Below are positions 1 to 6,378 of a DNA stretch of 8,334 bases, piece by piece. The notes under the pieces are model-generated. The model saw only the letters and a program-made list of their open reading frames with translations, had not been told where the DNA came from and made no database searches. A program made the position numbers and the translations under genes. How positions within the stretch are numbered: the first letter of the stretch is position 1; each line of letters starts with the position of its first letter. This DNA comes from Gammaproteobacteria bacterium. GTDB taxonomy: Bacteria > Pseudomonadota > Gammaproteobacteria > Arenicellales > Poriferihabitantaceae. The stretch lies in contig JAIBDK010000088.1 of the NCBI GenBank assembly GCA_024679435.1, positions 1 through 8,334 of the forward strand. Direction: 5' to 3'.

Positions 1-138
1 ACTGCGGCATTTTCGGGTAAGCTTACCGAACATAATATAAGCGCGAATGTGATAGCGGGATATTATCATGATCATGTTTTTGTTCAGGCGTCAAAAGCAG
101 AACTCGCATTGGCTGCACTTGAGGAGCTCTCCCTGTAA
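1..138 (+). CDS. ACT-domain protein (ACT_3 / COG3602-like), C-terminal 45 residues
   Basis: This is the 3' end of a gene that begins before the window; frame 1 is open from the first base to TAA at 136-138. The readable part gives ISANVIAGYYHDHVFV followed by an alanine- and leucine-rich helix ending EELSL. The run of an N-x-I-A-x-Y-Y-H-D-H-x-F-V strand and a final helix is typical of the small ACT-domain proteins of the COG3602 type (about 130 residues), which are predicted ligand-binding proteins, possibly for amino acids. Their exact role is not known to me. The ACT assignment rests on recalled family motifs and on only a third of the protein. A 74-base gap separates it from the next gene on the same strand, and I see no hairpin terminator in that gap. 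Confidence 0.72.
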   Translation, partial: TAAFSGKLTEHNISANVIAGYYHDHVFVQASKAELALAALEELSL

Positions 139-212
139 AGCAGCATTTATCTGGAAATAAACCACCTTACTCGCCGTTTCTTTATTAACATTTTATTGAA
201 ACTAAAATTTAT

Positions 213-1115
213 ATGATCAATATAGTTAGAGACTTTCAACCTGAAACAATGCTTTATGCTGGTGCAAAGGCAATTACAGCTTATAAAAAAGATGGCGTTA
301 TTTGTTTGCGGAATGTGTTTAATGAGGACTGGTTAGATACTATTGAAACCGGAATTGACCAGTATTTTATCAACAGGGAATCTAGCAATGACGCTGCTAA
401 CGTTCAGGTTAAACACAAAAATGATAAAGGGAGTTTCCACTATGCTACGTTGATGTGGAAGCAAATCGGTGCATTTCGGCAAATCATCTTTGAATCGCAT
501 GCCCCGGATTTATTTGGCAGCATTCTGGAAACACAGCGCCTCAACCTCTATTATGATTTCCTTTTAATAAAAGAACCCGGCTGTAAAAAAGCAATCACGC
601 CCTGGCATCAAGACCATTCCTACTATTGCCTCAATGGACATCAGATCATAAATTGCTGGATCGCTCTTGACACAATACCACTGGAGACGTCACTGCGATT
701 TGTGAAAGGCTCGCATGTTGATTACCCTGTTCATAAAGCCATCCACTTTGCACCCGGCGAGGAATACAACGGCGTCATCAAAGACCGTCTACTACCGCCT
801 GACTTTGACAATTTACCCGATGTAGAGATAATTGCCTGCGAACTGAACCCGGGTGATGCCCTTGTCTGGAACTCAAGAATGTTTCACAGCGCTCCTGGGA
901 ATACGCTAGATCAGCGACGTGCCGCCCTGTCACTCAACTTTTGCGGAGACGACGTTACCTATTTTGATATCGCTCAGAATCCGGATCCCCCCATTCGTGG
1001 GGAAAATCTCGTGGATGGCGGCAATATAACCTGTGAGAGCTTCCCTCTATTGCGACAAGAAGGGTCGTTAAAAAATACTGCAGTTCAAAAAAAGCCAACA
1101 AACAACTGTAGGTAG
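213..1115 (+). CDS. Phytanoyl-CoA dioxygenase (PhyH) family Fe(II)/2-oxoglutarate oxygenase
   Basis: A 300-residue soluble protein, the usual size for bacterial PhyH-family enzymes, which hydroxylate a small organic substrate using Fe(II), O2 and 2-oxoglutarate. The iron-binding facial triad is visible: H132 and D134 in TPWHQDHSYY, and the distal H225 in WNSRMFHSAPGN. R235/R236 about ten residues further on is placed to bind the 2-oxoglutarate carboxylate. The GD-x-L-VWN strand before the distal His and the RFVKGSH stretch (162-168) are also family hallmarks. The N-terminal segment AYKKDGVICLRNVF (23-36) matches the entry to the fold. The catalytic residues look intact, so it should be active. 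The substrate cannot be read: the family covers phytanoyl-CoA, ectoine, halogenation and natural-product enzymes, and no pathway partner lies next to it. ATG at 213 is the first start in frame and has no clear Shine-Dalgarno sequence upstream. The C-terminal 20 residues are basic and look like a loose tail. Confidence 0.88.
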   Translation: MINIVRDFQPETMLYAGAKAITAYKKDGVICLRNVFNEDWLDTIETGIDQYFINRESSNDAANVQVKHKNDKGSFHYATLMWKQIGAFRQIIFESHAPDLFGSILETQRLNLYYDFLLIKEPGCKKAITPWHQDHSYYCLNGHQIINCWIALDTIPLETSLRFVKGSHVDYPVHKAIHFAPGEEYNGVIKDRLLPPDFDNLPDVEIIACELNPGDALVWNSRMFHSAPGNTLDQRRAALSLNFCGDDVTYFDIAQNPDPPIRGENLVDGGNITCESFPLLRQEGSLKNTAVQKKPTNNCR

Positions 1116-1283
1116 ATACGTCAGAGATAGCATTAGGCCATTTATTGCAGAAGGACTTGGAAATGAGGTGCTGTGGAAAAAATGATGAGGTCAAATGCCG
1201 GTCATTTATAATCAGTCACAAACATCGAAACGCCCTGAATCACCCTCTCATCATATAATATGAAATAAAAAACGGCTTTCCAA

Positions 1284-1772
1284 ATGACGCCCGCCATCAA
1301 TCTTCTGAAGAAAAATAATATTGCTCATCAGGTTCATGAATACACTCACGATGTTGCTTGCACGTCGTACGGCCTCGAAGCTGCTACTAAAATGGGCGTA
1401 GCAGAAGCCCGTGTTTTCAAAACACTGGTGTTGAACCTTAGCAACGGTGACCTTGTCATTGGCATACTCCCCGTCTCATCCCTTCTAAGCATGAAACTCA
1501 TATCAAAAGCCGCGGGAGCCAAAGGTGCAACAATGGCTGACAAAAATACGGTTGAGCGATCAACCGGATATGTGCTCGGCGGCGTCAGTCCGCTGGGCCA
1601 GAAAAAACGACTCAAAACCATAATCGACCAATCTGCCGCAGCTTATACAACAATCTTTATCAGTGCAGGACGCAGAGGGCTCGAAATTGAGCTTAATCCT
1701 GAGGATTTAAAGCAGTTGACCTCTGCGACCTATGTCAATATATGCCAAAAACCGAATAATGGGATTAACTGA
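1284..1772 (+). CDS. ybaK: Cys-tRNA(Pro)/Cys-tRNA(Cys) deacylase YbaK
   Basis: A 162-residue protein of the YbaK/EbsC family, close to the roughly 160 residues of E. coli and H. influenzae YbaK. These enzymes act in trans in the cytoplasm to hydrolyse Cys-tRNA(Pro) mischarged by prolyl-tRNA synthetase. The start MTPAINLLKKNNI, the VFKTLVL strand with K46 (the invariant lysine of the family) and the GYVLGGVSPLGQKK motif at 95-108 are all present. The end, SAGRRGLEIELNPEDL (127-142), is also typical. No truncation or missing key residue is seen. ATG at 1284 gives the canonical N-terminus; the upstream bases (AAACGGCTTTCCAA) contain no good Shine-Dalgarno sequence. A TATAAT hexamer at 1254-1259 could be a -10 box, but no matching -35 is visible. 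Its neighbours do not share its pathway, so it is probably an independent transcription unit. Confidence 0.94.
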   Translation: MTPAINLLKKNNIAHQVHEYTHDVACTSYGLEAATKMGVAEARVFKTLVLNLSNGDLVIGILPVSSLLSMKLISKAAGAKGATMADKNTVERSTGYVLGGVSPLGQKKRLKTIIDQSAAAYTTIFISAGRRGLEIELNPEDLKQLTSATYVNICQKPNNGIN

Positions 1773-1893
1773 CACTTTTTAGCAAGGTTGCAGTTAACCA
1801 CTTAAACGCTTCTAACTTGATCCACACAGAACTACCGTGATGATCTTTTAGCGTTAAAATTACTGGGTCACAACAACCCTTTAAACTAAAAAC

Positions 1894-2328
1894 ATGCAAG
1901 ATCTTCCTCATCAATATATCGTTGTCGCCCGCGCCATGCCTCACGGCGAAGTTAAAATTAATGCCGACGCAGTAGAACCTATCATCTCCGCACCCCCCGT
2001 TGAGTTTGGAGGCCCCGGCAACCGTTGGTCCCCGGAATCTTTGCTGGTTGCCTCGGTAGCGGACTGTTTTATACTCACATTCCGGGCCATCTCCAGAGCA
2101 TCCAAACTCGAATGGGTTTCCCTTCAATGTGAAGCGAACGGGACCCTCAACAAAGCAGACGGTGCCACCCGTTTTACACGATTTGATATTCAGGCCACAC
2201 TAGAAATATCCGGCGAGACTAGCGAAACAAAAGCTCATCGGATTATGGAAAAAGCAGAGCAAAACTGCCTGATTACAAACTCATTATCAGCGCCAACGCA
2301 CCTCAAAGCTGAAATCATCATCAAGTAA
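1894..2328 (+). CDS. OsmC family protein (predicted peroxide/thiol peroxidase)
   Basis: A 144-residue cytoplasmic protein of the OsmC/Ohr superfamily, whose members form intertwined dimers and reduce organic or inorganic peroxides with a pair of cysteines. Both cysteines are present: C58 in SVADCFILTFRAISR on the central helix, and C125 in AEQNCLITNSL. The WSPESLLVASVADC stretch (45-58) is the usual lead-in to the first catalytic Cys. The short N-terminal beta region and the lack of the Ohr-specific spacing favour a general OsmC-like assignment rather than Ohr or OsmC proper. Physiological substrate is unknown. ATG at 1894 is used because it gives the normal length; there is no convincing Shine-Dalgarno sequence in the A/T-rich leader. 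It lies 121 bases after ybaK, so it may have its own promoter. After the TAA the same frame stays open for 36 more codons, but the protein already ends where family members do. Confidence 0.87.
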   Translation: MQDLPHQYIVVARAMPHGEVKINADAVEPIISAPPVEFGGPGNRWSPESLLVASVADCFILTFRAISRASKLEWVSLQCEANGTLNKADGATRFTRFDIQATLEISGETSETKAHRIMEKAEQNCLITNSLSAPTHLKAEIIIK

Positions 2329-2446
2329 GATGACAGTCCTGCTAAAGCGACACGGCTGATTTTTGACGTCTGGACGACAATGGATGATATATTTCCCTCC
2401 TGCAAAGCGCGACAGGTAACCATCAATACCGGCATTTAACCACGCC

Positions 2447-2795
2447 TCATCATGGCTGTTCTGAGCCTTTCTTTCAGCGGTTTTTGCCACTGTAACCGCT
2501 ATTCTGTTAAAGCCGGAATTGTTTGGCAACCAGTCCGTACCAGTCTTTAAATTCTATCTCTCCCAAAACCTTCCTGTATTTGAGTCTCTCCGGTATCGCT
2601 ACCGGCTTGTCCTGATTATGTTATTTCCGAGCTTTAAAATTCGGCAACGCATTTCAGGTTGCACCCATCGACAAGTTAAGCATTATATTGGCGGCTATTT
2701 TTAGTATGATTTTTCTCAGTGAACGGCTCACCCTGACAGACTGCTTAGGGGTACTTCTCATCGCTGCCGGGGTTATTCTTGTTGCGATTAAATAG
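2447..2795 (+). pseudogene. Decayed EamA/DMT-family transporter (COG2510-like small form)
   Basis: Remains of a small (normally about 140-residue) EamA-type membrane transporter. The clearest part is read in the frame of 2592: SGIATGLS, TGA at 2613-2615, LCYFRALKFGNAFQVAPIDKLS, then a membrane helix, FLSERLTLTDCLGV, a last helix and TAG at 2793-2795. Relatives have Trp where this TGA lies (GLSWLCYFRAL). An N-terminal block lies in another frame from 2453: WLF, TGA at 2462-2464, then AFLSAVFATVTAILL, where relatives again commonly have an aromatic residue or Trp. Between the blocks roughly 25 codons covering the second helix are missing, and the frame changes. No start codon is left at the expected place. 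The gene therefore has at least two nonsense changes (G to A would explain both), a deletion/frameshift and a lost start, and cannot make a working transporter. The stop lies 8 bases from the end of the convergent AraC gene. The identification rests on recalled family motifs. Confidence 0.8.
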
Positions 2796-2803
2796 CCCGG
2801 TCT

Positions 2804-3586
2804 CTAGCGCTCGGAAATATATTGAGTCGGGGTCATTCCCAGGCTCTGACGAAACATTGCGATAAAGGCAGACGGAGAGCTATAGCCGAGTTCAAGGGCC
2901 ACGGTAGTAACCGAACTGTTTTCAGTAAGGCGTTCCAACGCCGCTAATAAAACACGCTGACGACGCCATTCACCAAATGTCATTCCAGTTTCGCTTTTAA
3001 ATAACCGGGCCAGAGTCCTGGCGCTGGCACCCGCGAAATCAGCATGATCCTCGAGAACACGACGGTCCGTCGGGTCTTCAAGCAAGGCGCTAGTTACCGT
3101 GCGAAGTCTTTGGTCGGTGGGCAGCGGCAGATGCAAAGGCGCTTGCTTTGAACATCGTATACGATCCAGCAAAACCATCATCAAACGGCTTTCCGGGCTG
3201 GCCTCATCCCAGTCAGCAGGAATGGCTGCGGCCTGGAGAATAAGGTTTTTAAGCAACGCATCAACCGCCAGCACCGTACAGGATTCCGGCAACCCTTCTA
3301 CGAGATGACGGGCCACATAAATACTGCGAAACTCTGCCGCCCCCACAGAATGAATGCTATGAGCAACCCCGGGAGGAAGCCAGACCGCCATTGCAGGTGG
3401 GGCAGTGAAGTGACCGAAGTCTGTTGAAATGTTCAATACACCTTTGGCGGAATAGGTAAACTGCCCCCATTCATGAGAATGGGGACGAAACGAATCACCT
3501 TTTCGCATATCCACCGCGCGGATCACTACGGGACGCGTCAGATATTCTGGAACGGTATCCGGTAATATTTGGCTGTTTTCCGACAT
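2804..3586 (-). CDS. AraC/XylS-family transcriptional regulator with N-terminal cupin (NimR-like)
   Basis: A 260-residue one-component regulator. Residues about 30-80 form a cupin-like sensor: PHSHEWGQF (35-43), then VWLPPGVAHSIHS (68-80), which holds the conserved WLPPG and His. Residues about 155-260 are the double helix-turn-helix DNA-binding part: first HTH about 178-198 (TLARLFKSETGMTFGEWRRQ follows), second HTH about 225-247 (VALELGYSSPSAFIAMFRQSLG), ending with the PTQY signature. The layout and the WGQ / WLPPG motifs are like E. coli NimR (YeaM) and relatives that control a neighbouring drug-type exporter. The ligand cannot be deduced. It is divergent from the MFS gene at 3663 with 76 bases between them, so the likely role is control of that gene and of itself. 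The first HTH is slightly unusual (ADFAGASARTLAR, where AARLGMSPRTLAR is common) but complete. ATG at 3586 has no Shine-Dalgarno sequence; a TATAAT lies just before it on this strand. Confidence 0.93.
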   Translation of the reverse strand: MSENSQILPDTVPEYLTRPVVIRAVDMRKGDSFRPHSHEWGQFTYSAKGVLNISTDFGHFTAPPAMAVWLPPGVAHSIHSVGAAEFRSIYVARHLVEGLPESCTVLAVDALLKNLILQAAAIPADWDEASPESRLMMVLLDRIRCSKQAPLHLPLPTDQRLRTVTSALLEDPTDRRVLEDHADFAGASARTLARLFKSETGMTFGEWRRQRVLLAALERLTENSSVTTVALELGYSSPSAFIAMFRQSLGMTPTQYISER

Positions 3587-3662
3587 TGATTGTCATTATA
3601 ACGAAATACAGACGCCGGCTGCTCACTTATATTGCATCCACCAACATTTCTGGAGTTTTCCG
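3587..3662. promoter_or_regulatory. Divergent araC-type regulator / MFS promoter region
   Basis: This 76-base space must hold both promoters and any operator. For the minus-strand regulator a perfect TATAAT occupies 3600-3595, with only 8 bases between it and the ATG, so transcription could begin at or next to the start codon; the matching -35 position is poor. For the plus-strand transporter TATATT at 3628-3633 is a possible -10, again without a good -35, which would fit a promoter that needs an activator. The sequence GGAG at 3652-3655 is a clear ribosome binding site for the TTG start at 3663. I see no obvious direct repeat to call as an AraC-type operator. Confidence 0.45.
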
Positions 3663-4928
3663 TTGAACCGATTCGTACCCCGATTCCTGCACGGCCCCGA
3701 GGGCATGCTCATACTCATGTCCTGCGCCATGGCAGTTAGTTTGTATGGCTGGTTTACGCTGCTGAATAATTTTGTCGTGGAGCGCGCCGCTTTCACAGGA
3801 AAGGAAATCGGCTTTTTGCAATCCATCCGGGAAATTCCAGGCTTTTTGGCTTTCCTTGCGGTATTCCTTCTGCCTTTTATAAAAGAGCAAAATCTGGCTT
3901 TTCTATCTCTGGCAATGCTCGGTATCGGTACCGCCATTACCGGCTACTTCCCGACAGAAATGGCGCTTTATGCCACAACGTTTCTGATGTCACTGGGTTT
4001 TCATTATTACGAGACCATGAATCAGTCCATGACGTTACAACTGATCAGCAAAGCCGAAGCGCCGGTTCATTTAGCTAAACAGCTTAAGGCCTCATCGATT
4101 GGCACACTGGGTATTTTCATCATCATCATTCTCTGCTTTGATGAAAAAGCCCTGATTATGGTTCAACAAGCGCTGGGCATTGAAAACCCGTTTAAAGGCT
4201 TCGCACTAGGATTCAAGCCGCTTTATCTAATTGCAGGAATGTTTACTTTTGCGGTCGCGATTTTTTGCAAATTGTATTATCCGTTCTTTCCGGCAAAAGA
4301 AACCCAGCATAAAAACCTGTTTCTGCGACCACGATACTGGCTTTATTACGCACTGACTTTTATGGGCGGTGCAAGACGCCAGATCTTTATGGTTTTTGCA
4401 GGCTTCCTGATGGTAGAGAAGTTTGGCTATGACGTGACCACTATCACACTCTTGTATCTGGTTAACCTGCTTGCCAACATCTGGATTGCGCCCCATGTTG
4501 GTCGCTTCATCAAGAAGCTGGGCGAACGCAAGGCACTACTCATAGAGTATATTGGTTTAATATTCATTTTCGCAGGCTATGCCGTTGTCGATGATCATCG
4601 TATGGCTGCGGGCCTGTATGTTCTGGATCATCTTTTCTTTGCCTTTGCTATCGCTATCAAAACCTATTTCCAGAAAATAGCCGACCCCAGGGACATTGCC
4701 TCCACTGCTGGGGTCAGCTTTACCATCAACCACATCGCTGCCGTAGGCATACCCGCGACGTTTGGTTTTATCTGGATTGATGACCCGGGTCTGGTGTTTT
4801 ATCTGGGGGCCGGAATGGCCGTTGTGTCATTGTTTCTGGCAATGATGATACCGAAAAATCCGACGCCCGGGAATGAAACCACATTTACCGCCAGCGCTTC
4901 TGAACCGGATTTGCAACACGCAAGATAG
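3663..4928 (+). CDS. Major facilitator superfamily (MFS) transporter
   Basis: A 421-residue integral membrane protein with about 12 hydrophobic segments, the normal size for MFS carriers. The first helix lies at about 15-38 (MLILMSCAMAVSLYGWF) and the next at about 57-72 (IPGFLAFLAVFLLPF). There is a large mid-loop around 205-225 with charged residues (FPAKETQHKN) between the two six-helix halves. A polar C-terminal tail follows the last helix (from about residue 398). The start is TTG at 3663, supported by GGAG at 3652-3655 seven bases upstream; the next ATG in frame (3705) would cut off the lead-in to helix 1. The divergent AraC-type regulator suggests inducible export or uptake of a small compound, but no substrate can be assigned from sequence. 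The MFS call is from overall architecture; I do not recognise the subfamily. No hairpin terminator is visible after the TAG. Confidence 0.86.
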   Translation: MNRFVPRFLHGPEGMLILMSCAMAVSLYGWFTLLNNFVVERAAFTGKEIGFLQSIREIPGFLAFLAVFLLPFIKEQNLAFLSLAMLGIGTAITGYFPTEMALYATTFLMSLGFHYYETMNQSMTLQLISKAEAPVHLAKQLKASSIGTLGIFIIIILCFDEKALIMVQQALGIENPFKGFALGFKPLYLIAGMFTFAVAIFCKLYYPFFPAKETQHKNLFLRPRYWLYYALTFMGGARRQIFMVFAGFLMVEKFGYDVTTITLLYLVNLLANIWIAPHVGRFIKKLGERKALLIEYIGLIFIFAGYAVVDDHRMAAGLYVLDHLFFAFAIAIKTYFQKIADPRDIASTAGVSFTINHIAAVGIPATFGFIWIDDPGLVFYLGAGMAVVSLFLAMMIPKNPTPGNETTFTASASEPDLQHAR

Positions 4929-4933
4929 CGATC

Positions 4934-5115
4934 TCACCAGAACGTTTTCCGGCGTGCGCGCTTTACCATACTGAGAGCCTGCCGACGAATCTTCATGGGC
5001 GTGCCCAGGTTTGAATTGGGGCTAGATTGGCAAATTCTTCCGCATTCGTCAAAATGATAAATGAAACGGGCAAGGTCGAAATCACAACGCTGACAAGAGT
5101 ATAATTCCTGATATC
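4934..5115 (-). other. Open cysteine-rich reading frame without a start codon (possible gene remnant)
   Basis: On the minus strand a frame is open from just after an in-frame TGA (about 5116-5118) to TGA at 4936-4934, about 60 codons. It reads LYSCQRCDFDLARFIYHF, then DECGRIC, a Ser/Asn-rich stretch and a strongly basic end (KRARRK) finishing in Trp. The cysteines are spaced CxxC-13-CxxxC, which is zinc-finger-like, and the composition looks more protein-like than a random frame. There is no ATG, GTG or TTG before the internal ATG at 4996, which would leave only 20 residues. I recognise no family. It may be the tail of a decayed small gene, or chance; it occupies most of the gap between the MFS gene and the DUF6817 gene. 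Confidence 0.25.
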
Positions 5116-5118
5116 AGG
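5100..5118 (+). promoter_or_regulatory. TATAAT box with adjacent perfect 12-base palindrome
   Basis: A consensus TATAAT lies at 5100-5105, followed after one base by the perfect palindrome CCTGATATCAGG (5107-5118). The palindrome would sit over the transcription start of the gene at 5139, a common place for a repressor dimer. No good -35 hexamer is found 16-18 bases upstream, which weakens the promoter call. A run of seven T follows at 5123-5129, but a 12-base palindrome without a loop is not a typical intrinsic terminator. The role as an operator is inference. Confidence 0.35.
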
Positions 5119-5138
5119 TAAACTTTTTTTCCAAATCT

Positions 5139-5675
5139 ATGAACCAGAAAATTGACAAACTGAGTGAACTCGGTGCAAATGATTTTGATCATATAGACGG
5201 AACCCTGATGCAGCATCTTGTTGGCACCCGAGATATTCTGGCTTCATGGGGCGCATCAATTGAATTACAGGATGCCGGTCTGTTTCATGCCTCCTATAGC
5301 ACTGCAGGTTTCCGTAATCATCTTGTTGACCTGGACCGGCGTCAGCAGATTGCCGATATTATTGGTAAAAACGCCGAGCAGATTGTTTATGAATATTGCG
5401 CCTGTGACCGCGAAGTGTTGTATCCCCGACTGGGCATAAGCGGCAATCCTCAATTCGCCAATCGTTTTACCGGAGACGAATATTTTCTCGACCCTGTTTT
5501 ACTCAAAAGCTTTTGTGAACTGACCGTCGCCAACGAAGTCGAAATCTCGATCGGCAACCCCGGCTTTGTTCAAAAACACGGCCCTGCCCGCCACGTAATA
5601 TATCGTAATATGTCCACTTTACTGAGTGAGCCTGCAAACGCCGCTATCGAGGCTGTCTTTGGAACCAAAAAGTAA
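5139..5675 (+). CDS. DUF6817-like protein (HD-like helical domain), function unknown
   Basis: A 178-residue soluble protein. The N-terminal two thirds resemble the DUF6817 family: a short lead (LSELGANDFDHIDGTLMQHLVGT, residues 8-30), then ILASWGASIELQDAGLFHASYST (33-55), then a region with R67/R68 and ACDRE (88-92). The pattern of H26, H50 and D90 recalls the helices of HD-domain phosphohydrolases. However, the second His is followed by Ala rather than Asp, so a full metal-binding HD motif is not present. The C-terminal part (about 115-178) is helical and contains ANEVEISIGNPGF. No signal peptide or membrane helix is seen. The family has no established function that I know of. ATG at 5139 fits the family N-terminus; no Shine-Dalgarno sequence precedes it. 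It stands alone, with more than 200 bases on each side, and a TATAAT plus palindrome upstream. Confidence 0.75.
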   Translation: MNQKIDKLSELGANDFDHIDGTLMQHLVGTRDILASWGASIELQDAGLFHASYSTAGFRNHLVDLDRRQQIADIIGKNAEQIVYEYCACDREVLYPRLGISGNPQFANRFTGDEYFLDPVLLKSFCELTVANEVEISIGNPGFVQKHGPARHVIYRNMSTLLSEPANAAIEAVFGTKK

Positions 5676-5900
5676 TAAAGATTCGTTAGCCAATAACCAC
5701 GCCAATCCATGCACACAAAATCACTCCTAGAAAACGCTATAAACACCGAAAGATGTTCTTGGCTTTTTGGCTTTCATTACGCTTTCCATGTCGGTCAACG
5801 TGGTTACAATTCAGCAGACCTGTTTTCTAGACATCATCAGGGTTATTCTGGTGTCTCTTAACGCCTTTCTTTATTCATTTTTTGCAGAAACTGCCGGTCT

Positions 5901-6299
5901 ATGGGTGGTTTCGTCAACCCGACCTTTACAGAAAAACACGTGATACCCGACAAACCGGAAAAAGTACAGCTCGCCAGGGCTTATGTTGCCCTCTCCAACT
6001 CACATCATCTTGAACTGGTATTCGGCATGTTTACCGAAAAAGCCGTATATCAGTCAATTAACGTTGGTGAATTCAGTGGCATTGATGAAATTAAGGGCAT
6101 GATGAAAGATTTCTTTGCAAGATTCCCGGATGTCTACTGGGATAGCCGGGCTTTTGAGTGCCGGGAAAACGGCACCGTTTGCTTTGATTTTGAATTGACT
6201 GCAACCAACATCCAAACCGGTGAACGAATAAGACGATCAGGCAGCGAAGAAATTATTTTTAACGAAACCGGCTATATATCTCGGCTGGTAGTTACCTGA
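5901..6299 (+). CDS. SnoaL-like / NTF2-superfamily protein
   Basis: A 132-residue protein with the alpha+beta cone fold pattern of SnoaL-like proteins: helix LARAYVALSNSHHLELVFGMF (24-44), TEKAVYQSINVGEFSGIDEIKGMMKDFFARFPDVYWD (45-81), then strands with GTVCFDFELTATNIQTGERIRRSG (91-114) and EEIIFNETGYISRLVV. The sequence order DALxxLFxxDAxY-like start, G-x-D-E-I-x-x-F helix and final I-F-x-x-G-x-I strand is typical of the group. Members include polyketide cyclases, ketosteroid isomerases and many orphan small-molecule binders; catalytic residues cannot be assigned here, so the reaction is unknown. The start at ATG 5901 leaves a 20-residue tail before the fold, and no Shine-Dalgarno sequence is visible, so the true start could be later, although no other Met occurs before residue 43. 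It is 225 bases after the preceding gene and 79 before the next. Confidence 0.77.
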   Translation: MGGFVNPTFTEKHVIPDKPEKVQLARAYVALSNSHHLELVFGMFTEKAVYQSINVGEFSGIDEIKGMMKDFFARFPDVYWDSRAFECRENGTVCFDFELTATNIQTGERIRRSGSEEIIFNETGYISRLVVT

Positions 6300-6378
6300 A
6301 GATGATGCTCACTAATCGCGACCTCTTAGGCCCTATCCTCCGTCCACGGTCTACCGCCTACTAACAACCTCCTGCCAG

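Noticed and set aside
955..1194. Minus-strand open frame of 79 codons over the end of the PhyH-family gene
   Set aside because: It is antisense to a well-supported enzyme gene and has no recognisable domain.
1163..1261. Plus-strand cysteine-containing frame (MRCCGKNDE...) between the PhyH and ybaK genes
   Set aside because: Only about 30 codons, no ribosome site, and it overlaps possible promoter elements of ybaK.
2329..2439. Continuation of the OsmC frame past its TAA for about 36 codons
   Set aside because: The OsmC protein already ends at the normal family length and the extension does not look like a conserved domain, so readthrough is not supported.
2287..2529. Minus-strand frame of 80 codons between the OsmC gene and the transporter remnant
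   Set aside because: It overlaps the OsmC 3' end and the readable N-terminal block of the EamA remnant on the other strand, and I recognise no family in it.
2447..2795. The idea that TGA encodes Trp in this organism, which would restore the transporter
   Set aside because: Neighbouring intact genes use TGG for Trp and end in TGA (for example ybaK and the SnoaL-like gene), and the transporter also has a frame change and no start.
5761..5775. A 15-base match (GGCTTTTTGGCTTTC) shared with 3840-3854 in the MFS gene
   Set aside because: Low-complexity T/G-rich sequence; flanks do not match, so it is most likely chance rather than a duplicated gene fragment.
5709..5861. A 50-codon plus-strand frame (MHTKSLLENAINTE...) in the gap before the SnoaL-like gene
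   Set aside because: Short, no ribosome site, no recognisable family; equally long frames occur in the other readings of the same stretch.
5788..5943. A hydrophobic 51-codon frame starting MSVNVVTIQQT
   Set aside because: It overlaps the start of the SnoaL-like gene, has no ribosome site and no family match.
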